64,000 nucleotides of DNA from JANXZS01 sp963797255 (GCA_963797255.1 CAWCOV010000012.1:124001-188000); one strand, 5' to 3'; shown: positions 54,758-64,000, counted from the first letter of the stretch. Numbers and translations are program-made. The notes: a model not told the origin generated them from the sequence alone.

Positions 54758-55975
54758 CTATCCGAGCACACCGACCTTGCGCCCAACCGTCTCGATCGTT
54801 TCCAGTGCCTGGTCGATTTGATCGCGTGTATGCTCGCTGGTCATAATGGTGCGAATTCTGGCCTTGCCCTCTGGCACGGTGGGGAAAGCGATCCCTGTGG
54901 CCATCACACCTGCCTCAAACAGAGCCTTCGAAAAATCCATCGTCACTCGTCCTTCGCCAACGATGATCGGAGTGATGGGCGTCTCGCTCGCGGGCGTGTG
55001 GATGCCGCCGATGTCAAATCCAGAGCGCCCGAGCTCGGTCTTGAAGTAGCGCGTATTTTCCCAGAGCCGGTCGATGCGCTCAGGCTCCGTCTCGAGCAAG
55101 TCAAATGCGGCGATGCAGGTGGCGGCAACCGATGGAGGATGCGAAGTGGAGAACAGGAATGGACGGGCCCGGTGGTATAGATAATCGATCAGGTCTCTGG
55201 AGCCGCAGACATAGCCGCCCAATGAGCCGATCGCCTTGGAGAGCGTGCCCACTTGCACGTCGACGCGTCCATGACATCCGAAGTGATCCACGCTTCCGCG
55301 ACCATTGCGCCCGAGTACGCCTGAAGCATGCGCGTCGTCGACCATCATGATTGCGCCATAACGCTCAGCGAGGGCGGCGAGTTTATCCACTGGCCCGATG
55401 TCACCATCCATTGAAAAGACGCCGTCCGTAATGATGAGTTTTAGCCCGGGCTCATTCTGTAGTTCGCGTAATAACTCCTCGCAGTGAACGGCGTCCTTGT
55501 GGCGAAAAACCTTGATCTTGGCTCGCGACAGGCGTGCGCCATCGATGATGCTGGCGTGGTTCAGCTCGTCGGACAAAATGAAATCATCCTTGCCTAGGAT
55601 CGAAGACACGGTTCCGGCATTTGCCGAAAATCCACTTTGAAAAACAACGCACGCCTCAACATTCTTGAACTGTGCGATTTTCTCCTCCAGTTCCATGTGG
55701 ATCCGCATGGTGCCCGCTATCGTTCGAACTGCGCCCGAGCCCACTCCGTATTTTCTCGTGGCTTCAAGTGCTGCTTCAATCAGCTTGGGATGCGAGGTAA
55801 GGCCAAGATAATTATTGGAGGCGAGGTTGATTACCTTTTTCCCGTCGTACGTGCAGACGGGGTTCTGCATGTCCTCGAGCACGCGCAGGTGAAAATAGGT
55901 ACCCTTTCGCTTCAACTCATCGAGTTGTGCTGTGAGGTGCCGGAGTTGCGGGCGCTGAGAAAGAAGAGTGGACAT
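54758..55975 (-). CDS. kbl: Glycine C-acetyltransferase (2-amino-3-ketobutyrate CoA ligase) family
   Basis: A 405-residue PLP enzyme of the alpha-oxoamine synthase family. The lysine that binds PLP is in GTLSKAIGSLGG; NASNNYLGL-like residues (NLASNNYLGLTSHP), MVDDAHASGVLG, and the C-terminal FPTVPEGKARIR are conserved. Kbl splits 2-amino-3-oxobutyrate with CoA into glycine and acetyl-CoA. The family also includes BioF, which cannot be excluded; no tdh or bio gene is nearby. ATG 55975 (MSTLLSQRP) chosen over 55990. It converges on pyrC. Confidence 0.85.
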   Translation of the reverse strand: MSTLLSQRPQLRHLTAQLDELKRKGTYFHLRVLEDMQNPVCTYDGKKVINLASNNYLGLTSHPKLIEAALEATRKYGVGSGAVRTIAGTMRIHMELEEKIAQFKNVEACVVFQSGFSANAGTVSSILGKDDFILSDELNHASIIDGARLSRAKIKVFRHKDAVHCEELLRELQNEPGLKLIITDGVFSMDGDIGPVDKLAALAERYGAIMMVDDAHASGVLGRNGRGSVDHFGCHGRVDVQVGTLSKAIGSLGGYVCGSRDLIDYLYHRARPFLFSTSHPPSVAATCIAAFDLLETEPERIDRLWENTRYFKTELGRSGFDIGGIHTPASETPITPIIVGEGRVTMDFSKALFEAGVMATGIAFPTVPEGKARIRTIMTSEHTRDQIDQALETIETVGRKVGVLG

Positions 55976-56084
55976 TTCAAGTGCCTCCATCGCGAAAAAG
56001 CGAGAACAAAAGATGGTAACCCCTCAGCGGCAAAAGACAAAAGCGGCTGGCGCCGATCAGCTTTTGAAGACTGAAATGAACGTG

Positions 56085-58616
56085 CTACCAGGTTACGGTG
56101 ACTTTCTTTTCAACATAGCCGGTACCAGGGCCGAATTCGACGCGCAACTTCTGCAGGGAAGTTGTGCCATCGGGTAACGCCGACGCCCCATCAATTCGGG
56201 GCTGTAATTTCTTGTCGTTCACTCGTATGAATATTGTTTGAATACTTTGCGCGGGCGCGGAGAGGGTCAGGTGTAAGGAGCCCGACGACGACTGCTGATC
56301 GAGCACTTTCAATTGTTGCGTCGTGGACCCGGGTTGGGGTAATCCGTGTCCAATCCCGGCTTCCACTGAGGGAAGCGGAATACGCAGCGCGCCATTGAGA
56401 AACTTCGCACCGTCCGCGCGCGACTTAAGATGCAGAGAAGCAACGGCTGATCCTGCGGCTCTAATGACGAGCGACGTTCCCTCTCTCGTCATTTCCAAGT
56501 CCACCTTGTTTGTCCCGAGTGGAAGATTGCGCAGTTTGGCCTGATCCCATTCCGCGGGAAGACTCGGAGTCAAGCTCAGAGAGTTTTCCGCCGCATCCCA
56601 TTCCACGCCAAAAAGGCCCCGCATGACGGGCGAAATCACCATCGCTGATGACCATAGCTGGTGCGAAGTGCTGCGCCCAAGCGGCGCGAAATATTCGCCA
56701 GACAACAGCTCCGTGACTGCGCCAGGATCCTGCGCCCACGTCAGGTCTGCGTTTTGCATTAAGTGTGAGTATCCGGAGAGACTGCGGCCATTCCGATATT
56801 CCGAGAGAGACACCCATCCGGTGAAGAGCGGCCAAACAGTGCCCTGATGGTAGCTGATGGGATCGTAGAAGCTCACCGTAGGGCTTAGATCGCGCGTCCC
56901 CCAGTCCGTGGAAAATTCGCTCGACGCCCATCGATTGAGCACCGGCTGCATGTGTTGAAGATTGTAGGTGCCATCCCACGCAGCCACGGCGGGGTAAATC
57001 GTAGGGCTTTGATCCGTGGTGCCATCGGCGTTGCGGCTGAATGCGTAAAAACGTCCCCCGGGCAGCAGATATTCTTTCTCAACCTGCTCGGAAATGTGTT
57101 GAGCGCGCGTCTCAGCATCTTTGACGATGTCCGCGTGGCCGGTCGCCCGCGCAAGATGAGCCATCGCAGTGCTGGCTTGCTGGTAAAGTGTGGCGAGATA
57201 AATTTCCTGATGTGGCATTCCCGGCGGCCACGACTCCACCCATCCAGTGCCTTCGGTGTTCTCGTAGATGCCGTCCCCATCGGAGTCATGCGAAGTGGCG
57301 AAATTCCAGGCGCGTTGTAGAGAGTCCCAGTTCTTCTCGACGTAAGCCTTGTCGCCGCTCACGCGAAGATAATCGTCCATCGCCATCAGAAACAGCAGCG
57401 TGCCGTCCGCCGAGGCGTATTCGTAGGGCAATGATTTCCAATCGACAAGATCCGCGGTCTGCGACCACTCGTGCGGCATCTTGCCGTCCGCACGCTGCCG
57501 ATGCATCAGAAATTCAAATTCATCGCGACTCAATTTGAAGTCGCCATAGCTGTTTACCGCATACAGGGTCCAGAGGGAATCCCTTCCGAAATACCAGCCA
57601 AACCCGGGTCGCGAGGAATCTCCCGAAGTGTAGAAGCCCGCCACCAGGGCGGTCTCTCCACGCGTCGGAGTTGTTTCGACGCGCAGTTGCTCAATCGCTA
57701 CCTCAGCCCACCGGAATGCCTCGTTGAGCGTTGTATCTGGAGTCTCGATGCTCACTTGATCGGCCAGCGAGGTACGGTAGTAGGCTTGAGTGTCGTTATA
57801 GAGGTTGGCGAAAGTTGTCTGCAGGGCCGAGAGCTTTTCATGGAGCGATGTCGCGCCGGAGTCCTTTTCGGTCTCCGCAATTGTCATCAACAGAGGAAAC
57901 AGTTTTTTCGAATCGCGGCTTGGATCGAAGTGAAGCACGAACTGCAACGGATAAATCTTTGGCCGTTCCTGGTAGGGTGGCAGGATGCCCGGCTCGGTCT
58001 GCGGAATGGCGAGTGCCCCGGTATGTCCCGGAGAATCCAAGTGCAGAATGTAGAATCCGCTCGGACCCGTTTGCACCCACTCAGCCGAAGGCCGATTGTC
58101 GGAGGGAGCCGGCCACATCCGCTTCATCTCCGGCGTGAAACTGAAGGTCAACGTGAGCGGGCGAACAGCTTGAATCTGGTAAAGCACAAGGGCACCGGCG
58201 CCCTCGGGTGCGTGCTGCGGAGTCAGAAGGATCTCGCGAATCGTGAAATTCGCATGCGAGAAAGTAATCGTCGTGTGATCCGGCTGCACATCGATCGTAG
58301 CCGCTTGCTCGTTAACATCGATGGGAACTGCGTAATCCTTCATCTGCGCGGTGATGCGCATGCCACTGAGAATCTTCCACGGAAAGATCCAAGCCTCGTA
58401 GGTGCCGTCCTGTTGCCCCAAAAGCGCCCCGCGGGGGCCGGTAACGGTAAACGGCTTAACAGGCAACGCCGGGGTCTGGATGGAGAGGGCGTCGGCGCTT
58501 CCAAGGGGGAACGGGGCCAGCGGCTCGAATGAATGTAACTGCGTATTTCCTGGTGCTTGTGCGGACAGCGAAAGCGCTGAGGCGAGCAAGAGTGCAACAA
58601 ACAAACCCTTCGTCAT
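56085..58616 (-). CDS. Secreted glycoside hydrolase with six-hairpin (GDE/GH63-like) domain
   Basis: An 843-residue secreted protein: signal peptide MTKGLFVALLLASALSLSAQ, an N-terminal beta-sandwich (about 30-280), then an (alpha/alpha)6 barrel. Motifs include FYTSGDSSRPGFGWYFGRDS, DGKMPHEWSQTADLVDW, YEYASADGTLLFLMAMDDY, and YHQGTVWPLFTGW. This matches amylo-alpha-1,6-glucosidase/GH63-type proteins acting on oligosaccharides such as glucosyl or mannosyl chains. The ATG at 58616 begins the signal peptide; the frame is open upstream. Monocistronic, divergent from the ABC ATPase. Exact substrate unknown. Confidence 0.88.
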   Translation of the reverse strand: MTKGLFVALLLASALSLSAQAPGNTQLHSFEPLAPFPLGSADALSIQTPALPVKPFTVTGPRGALLGQQDGTYEAWIFPWKILSGMRITAQMKDYAVPIDVNEQAATIDVQPDHTTITFSHANFTIREILLTPQHAPEGAGALVLYQIQAVRPLTLTFSFTPEMKRMWPAPSDNRPSAEWVQTGPSGFYILHLDSPGHTGALAIPQTEPGILPPYQERPKIYPLQFVLHFDPSRDSKKLFPLLMTIAETEKDSGATSLHEKLSALQTTFANLYNDTQAYYRTSLADQVSIETPDTTLNEAFRWAEVAIEQLRVETTPTRGETALVAGFYTSGDSSRPGFGWYFGRDSLWTLYAVNSYGDFKLSRDEFEFLMHRQRADGKMPHEWSQTADLVDWKSLPYEYASADGTLLFLMAMDDYLRVSGDKAYVEKNWDSLQRAWNFATSHDSDGDGIYENTEGTGWVESWPPGMPHQEIYLATLYQQASTAMAHLARATGHADIVKDAETRAQHISEQVEKEYLLPGGRFYAFSRNADGTTDQSPTIYPAVAAWDGTYNLQHMQPVLNRWASSEFSTDWGTRDLSPTVSFYDPISYHQGTVWPLFTGWVSLSEYRNGRSLSGYSHLMQNADLTWAQDPGAVTELLSGEYFAPLGRSTSHQLWSSAMVISPVMRGLFGVEWDAAENSLSLTPSLPAEWDQAKLRNLPLGTNKVDLEMTREGTSLVIRAAGSAVASLHLKSRADGAKFLNGALRIPLPSVEAGIGHGLPQPGSTTQQLKVLDQQSSSGSLHLTLSAPAQSIQTIFIRVNDKKLQPRIDGASALPDGTTSLQKLRVEFGPGTGYVEKKVTVTW

Positions 58617-58836
58617 TCCATCACCAAATGGCCACAGATATTGTTGAGCAGCCTCGTTCCTTCTGCAACAAAAGACTGGAGAAGGATCGATCCGCACACT
58701 CAACTTTCTTCATCCGATCACAACAGACTCTATCTGAGTCGAGCACTACAATCTGTGTCTAGAAACACATCGAGTTTATCTGTGCGCAAGTGGGCTTGCG
58801 ATGTTTTTACCTTCGGTTGAAATGCTAACATCCGGC

Positions 58837-59658
58837 ATGGCTTTGGTGGAGATGACCGGAGTATCGAAGAGTTATCCACGGCGCTTCGGGCTACGCAGCG
58901 AAGAACACCTCGTTGTAAGGGACGTCTCTCTGACCATCGAGCGCGGCGAGACCCTCGGCCTGGTCGGGGAATCGGGATCGGGCAAAAGCACGATAGCGCG
59001 GATTCTTCTTGGCCTGATTCCTCCAACCAACGGAAAGGTAGTTTTCGCCGGCGTAGACCTCGCCACCGCTGGACGTAATGAGATGCGCCTGCTGCGACGC
59101 CGCATGCAGCCCGTATTCCAGGATCCGTTTGCGGCGTTGGATCCGCGTATGCGCATCGGGGACATCATCGCCGAGCCACTGTTGATCCATCGCGGCGACG
59201 CGGAAGTGGATGCCACTCGCGAAGGCCTGCGACGACAGACACGAGAGTTATTGAGTGCCGTGGGCATGGACGAGTCCGCAATCACGCGCTTCCCCCATGA
59301 GTTCTCGGGCGGTCAGCGGCAGCGCATTAATATCGCGCGGGCGCTCGCCCTTCGACCGGAACTTCTTGTCCTCGACGAGCCTGTGTCCGCGTTGGATGTG
59401 AGCGTAGGAGCGCAGGTGGTGAATCTGCTGCGCCAGTTGCAGCGGGATTTCAGCCTGACGTATCTCTTCATCTCCCACTCCATGCCGCTGGTTCGCTACC
59501 TCGCCGACCGCATTGCCGTTATGCGTGATGGCAAGCTGGTGGAAACTGGCGATTCGGAAGTGATTTGCCTCCACCCTCGAGAACTCTATACGCAGACGTT
59601 GATGGCAGCGACGCCCGGAATTACTGAAGACCCTGTGAGCGGAGAGTCGTTGGCATAA
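58837..59658 (+). CDS. ABC transporter ATP-binding protein, OppF/DppF type (orphan)
   Basis: A 273-residue ATPase: Walker A GESGSGKST, Q-loop PVFQDPF, signature FSGGQRQRINIARAL, Walker B LLVLDEPVSALD and a switch His in FISHSMP. The C-terminal IAVMRDGKLVETGDSEVICLHPRELYT is typical of oligopeptide/dipeptide importers. Neighbouring genes encode no permease or binding protein, so it must work with subunits elsewhere. I chose ATG 58837; earlier in-frame ATGs at 58801 and 58822 are possible and none has a strong ribosome site. Confidence 0.9.
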   Translation: MALVEMTGVSKSYPRRFGLRSEEHLVVRDVSLTIERGETLGLVGESGSGKSTIARILLGLIPPTNGKVVFAGVDLATAGRNEMRLLRRRMQPVFQDPFAALDPRMRIGDIIAEPLLIHRGDAEVDATREGLRRQTRELLSAVGMDESAITRFPHEFSGGQRQRINIARALALRPELLVLDEPVSALDVSVGAQVVNLLRQLQRDFSLTYLFISHSMPLVRYLADRIAVMRDGKLVETGDSEVICLHPRELYTQTLMAATPGITEDPVSGESLA

Positions 59659-59708
59659 ATCGCAGCGCGAATGTCGGAGGACTCGGATGAAAGCTACAAT
59701 CAAGTCAC

Positions 59709-60485
59709 ATGATTGCAGCATGGAATGGGCATTCGATCTGGTTGCTGTTCGCATCGTTTCTAGCCGGCGGATTGAATGCCGTGGCCGGAGGAGGATCCTT
59801 TCTCTCCTTTCCCGCGTTGCTTGGCGTGGGTGTACTGCCTATTCAGGCAAATGCAACTAACACTGTTGCATTATGGCCGGGACAATTCACTTCCATCGCT
59901 GGCTATCGCGAAGAACTCCGTTCCAACCTTAAGACGATCCTGCCCCTGGCCGTTGCAGCGCTCATCGGCGGCTTGCTGGGAGCAATCGTACTGCTGCGGA
60001 CGGGGCAAGCCACTTTTCTGCGGCTGGTGCCTTGGCTTTTGCTCGTGGGAGCGTTGCTCTTCGCCGCCAGTGTCCCTGTCGCGCGCCGTTTGCAATCCAT
60101 TTCCTCTCATCCCCACCATGCGCGGCCAAAGCACGTGTTCCTGTTTGTTTCCATGCTTGCTGTGTGTTTTTACGTCGGTTATTTCGGCGCCGGAGCAGGA
60201 TTTCTCATCATGTCGGTGCTTGCCATCTTCGGCATTGAGGAGATGAATCACATCAACGCCATCAAAGTGGTCACTACGACCCTGGCGAATGGAATCGCAG
60301 TCGTGACATTCGTGGCACGCGGACAGGTGGAGTGGCGGTACTGTCTGCTGATGATGGTTACGGCCGCTATTGGCGGCTACCTCGGCGCGCGTGGATCTCG
60401 AAAGCTGGACGGCCGGATCGTGCGAGCCATAGTCGTCGTCCTTGGCCTGGGGATGTCCGCCTACTTCTTCTGGAAGCAGTCTTAA
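59709..60485 (+). CDS. TauE/SafE family sulfite/permease protein
   Basis: A 258-residue membrane protein of about eight hydrophobic segments. The conserved FLAGGLNAVAGGGSFLSFPALLG at residues about 15-37 and FGAGAGFLIMSVLAIFGIEEMNHINAIK in the second half are the two related halves of TSUP proteins. Members export sulfite, sulfonates or other anions. It follows the ABC gene by 50 bases without evidence of coupling. Confidence 0.92.
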   Translation: MIAAWNGHSIWLLFASFLAGGLNAVAGGGSFLSFPALLGVGVLPIQANATNTVALWPGQFTSIAGYREELRSNLKTILPLAVAALIGGLLGAIVLLRTGQATFLRLVPWLLLVGALLFAASVPVARRLQSISSHPHHARPKHVFLFVSMLAVCFYVGYFGAGAGFLIMSVLAIFGIEEMNHINAIKVVTTTLANGIAVVTFVARGQVEWRYCLLMMVTAAIGGYLGARGSRKLDGRIVRAIVVVLGLGMSAYFFWKQS

Positions 60486-60553
60486 CGCAACGCCTTCCAT
60501 TGCGGGATTAGGCGTGTTTTCATGCGGTGAGGCACAATAGTACGTGAGGGCTT

Positions 60554-61009
60554 ATGAGTCACGAAGGAATTCGTCTCGTATCAGAAGAGCAAGCGCGCAG
60601 AGACAGGGAAGCCGAGCGCGACCTAGCGCACGACGCCGTGACGCCAACCAAGGTTCGCGTTCACAAGAGCGACGGCAAGGGCATGGAAATTGATTGGAAA
60701 GACGGGCATCACAGCGCTTGGACCTTTGCCTGGCTGAGAAATGGATGTCCCTGTGCAACCTGTAACGAAGAGCGCAAGGCCACCGGAAGGCAACCGGGTG
60801 AGCCCAAGCCTGCTCCCAAGAATCTACTGCCGCTGTATGAGCCTCCCGTGAGGCCCCAGACGGTAACGCCGGTAGGGAACTACGCCATTAGCTTTCATTG
60901 GAGCGACGGGCACCAAAGCGGCATTTATTCATGGGACTACTTGCGGAGAACCTGCCCTTGCGACATCTGCCGCTCGGCCGATCTCAAGATTCCCTCGCAC
61001 AGCCACTAG
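60554..61009 (+). CDS. DUF971 protein
   Basis: A 151-residue protein with two related halves: WKDGHHSAWTFAWLRNGCPCATC (residues about 48-70) and WSDGHQSGIYSWDYLRRTCPCDIC (about 115-139). This is the DUF971 fold, also found at the N-terminus of gamma-butyrobetaine hydroxylases, where it binds zinc. In bacteria some members link to Fe-S or cofactor assembly; the role is unproven. The repeat with two CPC-type motifs is clear in the sequence. It follows GAGGGC. Confidence 0.9.
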   Translation: MSHEGIRLVSEEQARRDREAERDLAHDAVTPTKVRVHKSDGKGMEIDWKDGHHSAWTFAWLRNGCPCATCNEERKATGRQPGEPKPAPKNLLPLYEPPVRPQTVTPVGNYAISFHWSDGHQSGIYSWDYLRRTCPCDICRSADLKIPSHSH

Positions 61010-61022
61010 GCAATTGTTGGAG

Positions 61023-61637
61023 CTAAGGCCTTATTTCTGAGTCCAAACTGCGTGTCGACGAAGGATTGCCTGCCGCCTCTTCAATCAACGCGATGGCATG
61101 TTCCGCATTTCTTGCGGTCATCACCAACTGGCGGTTGTGGATTCGTACAAAATCTTCTTTCACAGCGTGGTCAAGGAATGAGAGCAGCCCGTCGTAGTAG
61201 CCGGCGGTGTTGATCAGGACGCACGGCTTTTGGTGAATTCCCAACTGCGCCCATGTCAGAATCTCGAGAAACTCATCCAGCGTACCGTACCCTCCGGGAA
61301 GTGCTATGAAGGCGTCTGCAAGGGCCGCCATCCGGGCTTTGCGCTCGTGCATGCTGGAAACGACATGCAGTTCGGTTAATTGATCGTGTGCAATTTCGCG
61401 ATCGACCAGCGCCTGCGGAATTACCCCGACAACCTGGCCAAGCCTCTCCAGAACCGCATCGGCCAGTGCGCCCATCAGGCCAATGTCGGCGCCGCCGTAA
61501 ACCAATCCCCAGCCCTTTGCCGCCAAAGCCCAGCCCAGTTGTTCCGTCTGCCGCAGGTATTCGGGATTGGCGCCATCGCTCGATCCGCAGAACACGCAGA
61601 CCCGGAAATTCACCGGCGTTTTGTGTGAGATATCCAT
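61023..61637 (-). CDS. LOG family protein (TIGR00730), putative nucleotide 5'-monophosphate phosphoribohydrolase
   Basis: A 204-residue Rossmann-like enzyme. The family motifs are VCVFCGSSDGANPEY, GGADIGLMGALADAV, SMHERKARMAALADA and PGGYGTLDEFLEILTWAQLG, with catalytic Glu/Arg in the last two. LOG proteins split the N-glycosidic bond of nucleoside 5'-monophosphates; in plants they activate cytokinin, and many bacterial ones act on AMP-like substrates. ATG 61637 (MDISHKT) chosen; the frame is open to 61646. It is divergent from uvrD. Confidence 0.92.
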   Translation of the reverse strand: MDISHKTPVNFRVCVFCGSSDGANPEYLRQTEQLGWALAAKGWGLVYGGADIGLMGALADAVLERLGQVVGVIPQALVDREIAHDQLTELHVVSSMHERKARMAALADAFIALPGGYGTLDEFLEILTWAQLGIHQKPCVLINTAGYYDGLLSFLDHAVKEDFVRIHNRQLVMTARNAEHAIALIEEAAGNPSSTRSLDSEIRP

Positions 61638-61769
61638 CCTTCTCAATAGGATACCGCCTGCAAGCGCGGCAGCACGATGGGCGATACACTATCCATAGGA
61701 CGAATTTGCGGACCAGCAGCGTCAGCGGGCCACAACCAGCCGAACCGCCTCCCCATTGAGAGAAGGATT

Positions 61770-64000
61770 TTGCAGCACTTACTCCAGAAATTGAACCCCC
61801 AACAGCGCGCGGCAGTCGAGGCGATCGATGGCCCGGTGCTCATACTGGCGGGCGCGGGCTCGGGGAAAACGCGCGTCATCACCCATCGGATCGCTTACCT
61901 CATCGAGGAGCGCGGAGTTGCGCCTGATTCCATTCTCGCCGTCACGTTCACCAACAAGGCGGCTGCCGAAATGGCGGAACGGGTGGATCATCTGCTGGCT
62001 CACGGCTCGCTTGCCAAGCCGCTGCTGTGCACTTTTCATAGCTTTTGCGTGCGGGTACTACGGCGCGATATTGAAGCCCTGCGCGTAGGCGGCGAGGGAT
62101 TAACCCGTGACTTCGCCATCTACGACGAAAGCGATCAGCAGTCTGTCGTGAAACAGGCGATGCGACGGCTCGGGCTGGACGACAAGCAGTTGACGCCCCG
62201 CGTGGTGCTCTCGCGCATCTCATGGGCGAAAAACCACATGCTCGACCCGCAGGAAGCGTACCTGCAATCCACAGACCCAACGGCGGAACGGGTGGCCCAT
62301 GTGTACGAGGCCTACCGCAAAGAGCTTCGCAAGAATAATGCTCTCGATTTCGACGATCTCCTGCTGGAAACCGTGCGCCTGTTCCGTTCCTCGGCAGAGG
62401 TCCGGGAACGTTACAACAAGCGCTACCGCTATGTGTTGATCGATGAGTACCAGGACACGAACCGTCCGCAATACGAGATTATGAAGCTGCTTGCTGGCAA
62501 GGAGCAGAATATCTGCGTCGTCGGCGACGAGGATCAGAGCATCTATTCCTGGCGTGGCGCGGACATCCGCAACATCCTCGACTTCGAGCGCGAGTTCCCC
62601 GGAGCGAAAACCATTCGTCTGGAGCAAAACTACCGCTCCACGCAGATCATTCTTGAAGCTGCCTCTGCGGTGGTAGCGCGGAATTCACAGCGCAAGGGCA
62701 AGGACCTGTGGACCGAGCGGCAGGGAGGTGCCCTGCTGGGCTACTACGAGGCTCCTGACGGCGAGAACGAAGCCCTCTTTGTGGCGGATTACATCCAGAA
62801 GTACCTGAGGAAGGCGGGCGAGGAGCAGGAGTCGCCTCGTGTAGCCGTGCTTTATCGCACCAACTCGCAGTCCCGGCTGGTGGAAGAAGCGCTGCGCCGT
62901 TATGCCATCTCATACACCATGGTCGGCGGATTTTCTTTTTACGATCGGTCCGAGATCAAGGATATGCTCAGCTACCTCAAACTGGTGCAGAATCCAAATG
63001 ATTCCGTGGCATTGCAGCGGGTTATCAATACGCCGCCGCGCGGCATCGGCAAGACGACGCTTGAGACCGTCGAACGCCTTGCCCTCGAAACGGGCGCAAG
63101 CACCTGGACTGCGATGCAGCAGGCCATCAAGGGGCGTTTGCTGCCGCAGCGAGCCTGCTTGGCCCTCGATACCTTTCGGCGGATTATCGAGGATGCCCGC
63201 GCAATGCTGGCGCCCGGCTTTGCAGAAAAGCTGACGACGGACATAGCTGGCGGCGATGCAGTGGAGCCGGAGGTCATTGCTTTACCGGATGAACCTGAGG
63301 ATGCGGACACCAGCTTTGAATTTGGCGGCGATTCGCAGGGCCGCCTCGATCTGTCAATCGATGACGCCGACGAAGATGCGTTCTACTCGGCCGGCGAAGA
63401 CCTTCCCATCAATGCCGTGGATTTCAATCCGTTTCTCGATGCAGCGCCGGTATCATTCCGCAAGGTCACGCCTCTTGAGCAGAATGAGAAGGCGGAGCCA
63501 GCAGAGCCTGCCGCCGTTGAGGGCTTCCGCAAACCGGGCGACGCGGCCACTCTGCCAGAATTGATCCGGTTTCTCATCGACCGAAGTGGGTACATCCGCT
63601 CACTCGAGGAAGAGGGGAGCCCGGAGGCGTTCTCGCGAATTGAAAATCTCAAGGAACTAGCTAATGCAGCCCAGGACGCGCAGGAGCGTGGTGAAACATT
63701 AGCCGAGTTTCTTGATCACGCTGCGCTTGTCAGCGATACCGATCAGTATGTCCCCGATTCGCGGGTCACGCTTATGTCGCTTCATGCGGCCAAGGGGCTG
63801 GAGTTCCCGCTGGTGCTTCTCGCAGGAATGGAAGAAGGCTTGTTTCCGCACTCGCGCACGCTGAATGATCCCAACGGGCTTGAGGAAGAGCGCCGTCTTT
63901 GCTACGTGGGAATGACGCGTGCGATGGACGCACTTGTCTTGACGCGAGCGCGCTACCGTCGTCGATACGGTAACGACATGCCAGAGGCGAGCATGCCTTC
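61770..64000 (+). CDS. UvrD/PcrA-type DNA helicase, partial at window end
   Basis: An SF1A 3'-5' helicase used in repair and replication restart; 743 residues are inside the window and the frame runs off the end. Motifs in order: Q-motif LNPQQRAAVE, Walker A AGAGSGKTR (about 28), FTNKAAAEMAERV, LIDEYQDTN (about 225), GDEDQSIYSWRG, LEQNYRST, and MSLHAAKGLEFP plus YVGMTRA near the end. Residues about 490-590 are an acidic, low-complexity insert (DEPEDADTSFEFGG, SIDDADEDAFYSAGEDL) that typical PcrA lacks. The start is uncertain: a TTG at 61770 after AGAAGGA gives the usual N-terminus, while an in-frame ATG at 61677 would add 31 residues. Confidence 0.93.
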   Translation, partial: MQHLLQKLNPQQRAAVEAIDGPVLILAGAGSGKTRVITHRIAYLIEERGVAPDSILAVTFTNKAAAEMAERVDHLLAHGSLAKPLLCTFHSFCVRVLRRDIEALRVGGEGLTRDFAIYDESDQQSVVKQAMRRLGLDDKQLTPRVVLSRISWAKNHMLDPQEAYLQSTDPTAERVAHVYEAYRKELRKNNALDFDDLLLETVRLFRSSAEVRERYNKRYRYVLIDEYQDTNRPQYEIMKLLAGKEQNICVVGDEDQSIYSWRGADIRNILDFEREFPGAKTIRLEQNYRSTQIILEAASAVVARNSQRKGKDLWTERQGGALLGYYEAPDGENEALFVADYIQKYLRKAGEEQESPRVAVLYRTNSQSRLVEEALRRYAISYTMVGGFSFYDRSEIKDMLSYLKLVQNPNDSVALQRVINTPPRGIGKTTLETVERLALETGASTWTAMQQAIKGRLLPQRACLALDTFRRIIEDARAMLAPGFAEKLTTDIAGGDAVEPEVIALPDEPEDADTSFEFGGDSQGRLDLSIDDADEDAFYSAGEDLPINAVDFNPFLDAAPVSFRKVTPLEQNEKAEPAEPAAVEGFRKPGDAATLPELIRFLIDRSGYIRSLEEEGSPEAFSRIENLKELANAAQDAQERGETLAEFLDHAALVSDTDQYVPDSRVTLMSLHAAKGLEFPLVLLAGMEEGLFPHSRTLNDPNGLEEERRLCYVGMTRAMDALVLTRARYRRRYGNDMPEASMP

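Noticed and set aside
57471..58532. A 353-codon plus-strand frame inside the glycoside hydrolase gene
   Set aside because: Antisense shadow; the minus frame has a signal peptide and hydrolase motifs, the plus frame is Arg/His-rich without structure.

Overview
The window looks like chromosomal DNA of an acidobacterium, most likely class Terriglobia. The evidence is a giant Oar-type TonB-dependent receptor with an N-terminal carboxypeptidase-regulatory-like domain, a secreted protein carrying the LPDAPQ motif common in these bacteria, many secreted peptidases, and a long housekeeping complement. This placement is inference from gene content, not from an rRNA gene. No phage, IS element, CRISPR array or plasmid gene was found.

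Layout. 1-1.4 kb: a membrane protein, a tiny secreted peptide too short for usual gene callers, and a regulatory-looking intergenic region. 1.7-4.4 kb: gyrB with a strong terminator. 4.5-15 kb: a secreted dienelactone hydrolase, then a peptide-use block (TonB receptor, S9 peptidase, prolidase-like amidohydrolase, second S9 peptidase). 15.1-22.7 kb: a histidine-degradation operon hutH-hutU-hutI-hutF with an ArgE-like M20 hydrolase where hutG would be expected, and a divergent Lrp/AsnC regulator. 22.7-27.4 kb: frr, lipA, a small membrane protein, a c-type cytochrome lipoprotein, another membrane protein and a PBP4-type peptidase. 27.4-31.8 kb: folP, a DUF4440 protein, an ABM monooxygenase, purA and mutM. 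32.5-36.4 kb: a disordered basic protein with a receiver-like end, an SRPBCC/ArsR pair, a HIT protein and an M48 protease. 36.4-42 kb: an exported TldD/TldE-like pair, an RlpA lipoprotein, small conserved proteins. 42.4-44.5 kb: a large radical SAM protein of the tetraether lipid synthase (Tes) family. 44.5-50.6 kb: a lipoprotein, mutY, an EamA exporter, an M28 peptidase, OsmC and a small kinase-dimerisation-like protein. 50.7-54.8 kb: tRNA-Leu(CAG), a zinc-ribbon membrane protein and pyrR-pyrB-pyrC. 54.8-64 kb: a glycine C-acetyltransferase, a large secreted glycoside hydrolase, an orphan OppF-like ATPase, a TauE/SafE permease, a DUF971 protein, a LOG protein and a UvrD/PcrA helicase running off the end.

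Two points stand out. First, the Tes-family radical SAM protein is a candidate maker of membrane-spanning lipids, and the hut operon suggests a replacement for N-formylglutamate deformylase. Second, three genes contain four single-base frameshifts, all of the same sign (one extra base), three of them in or next to short homopolymers; this may be sequence error rather than gene decay.
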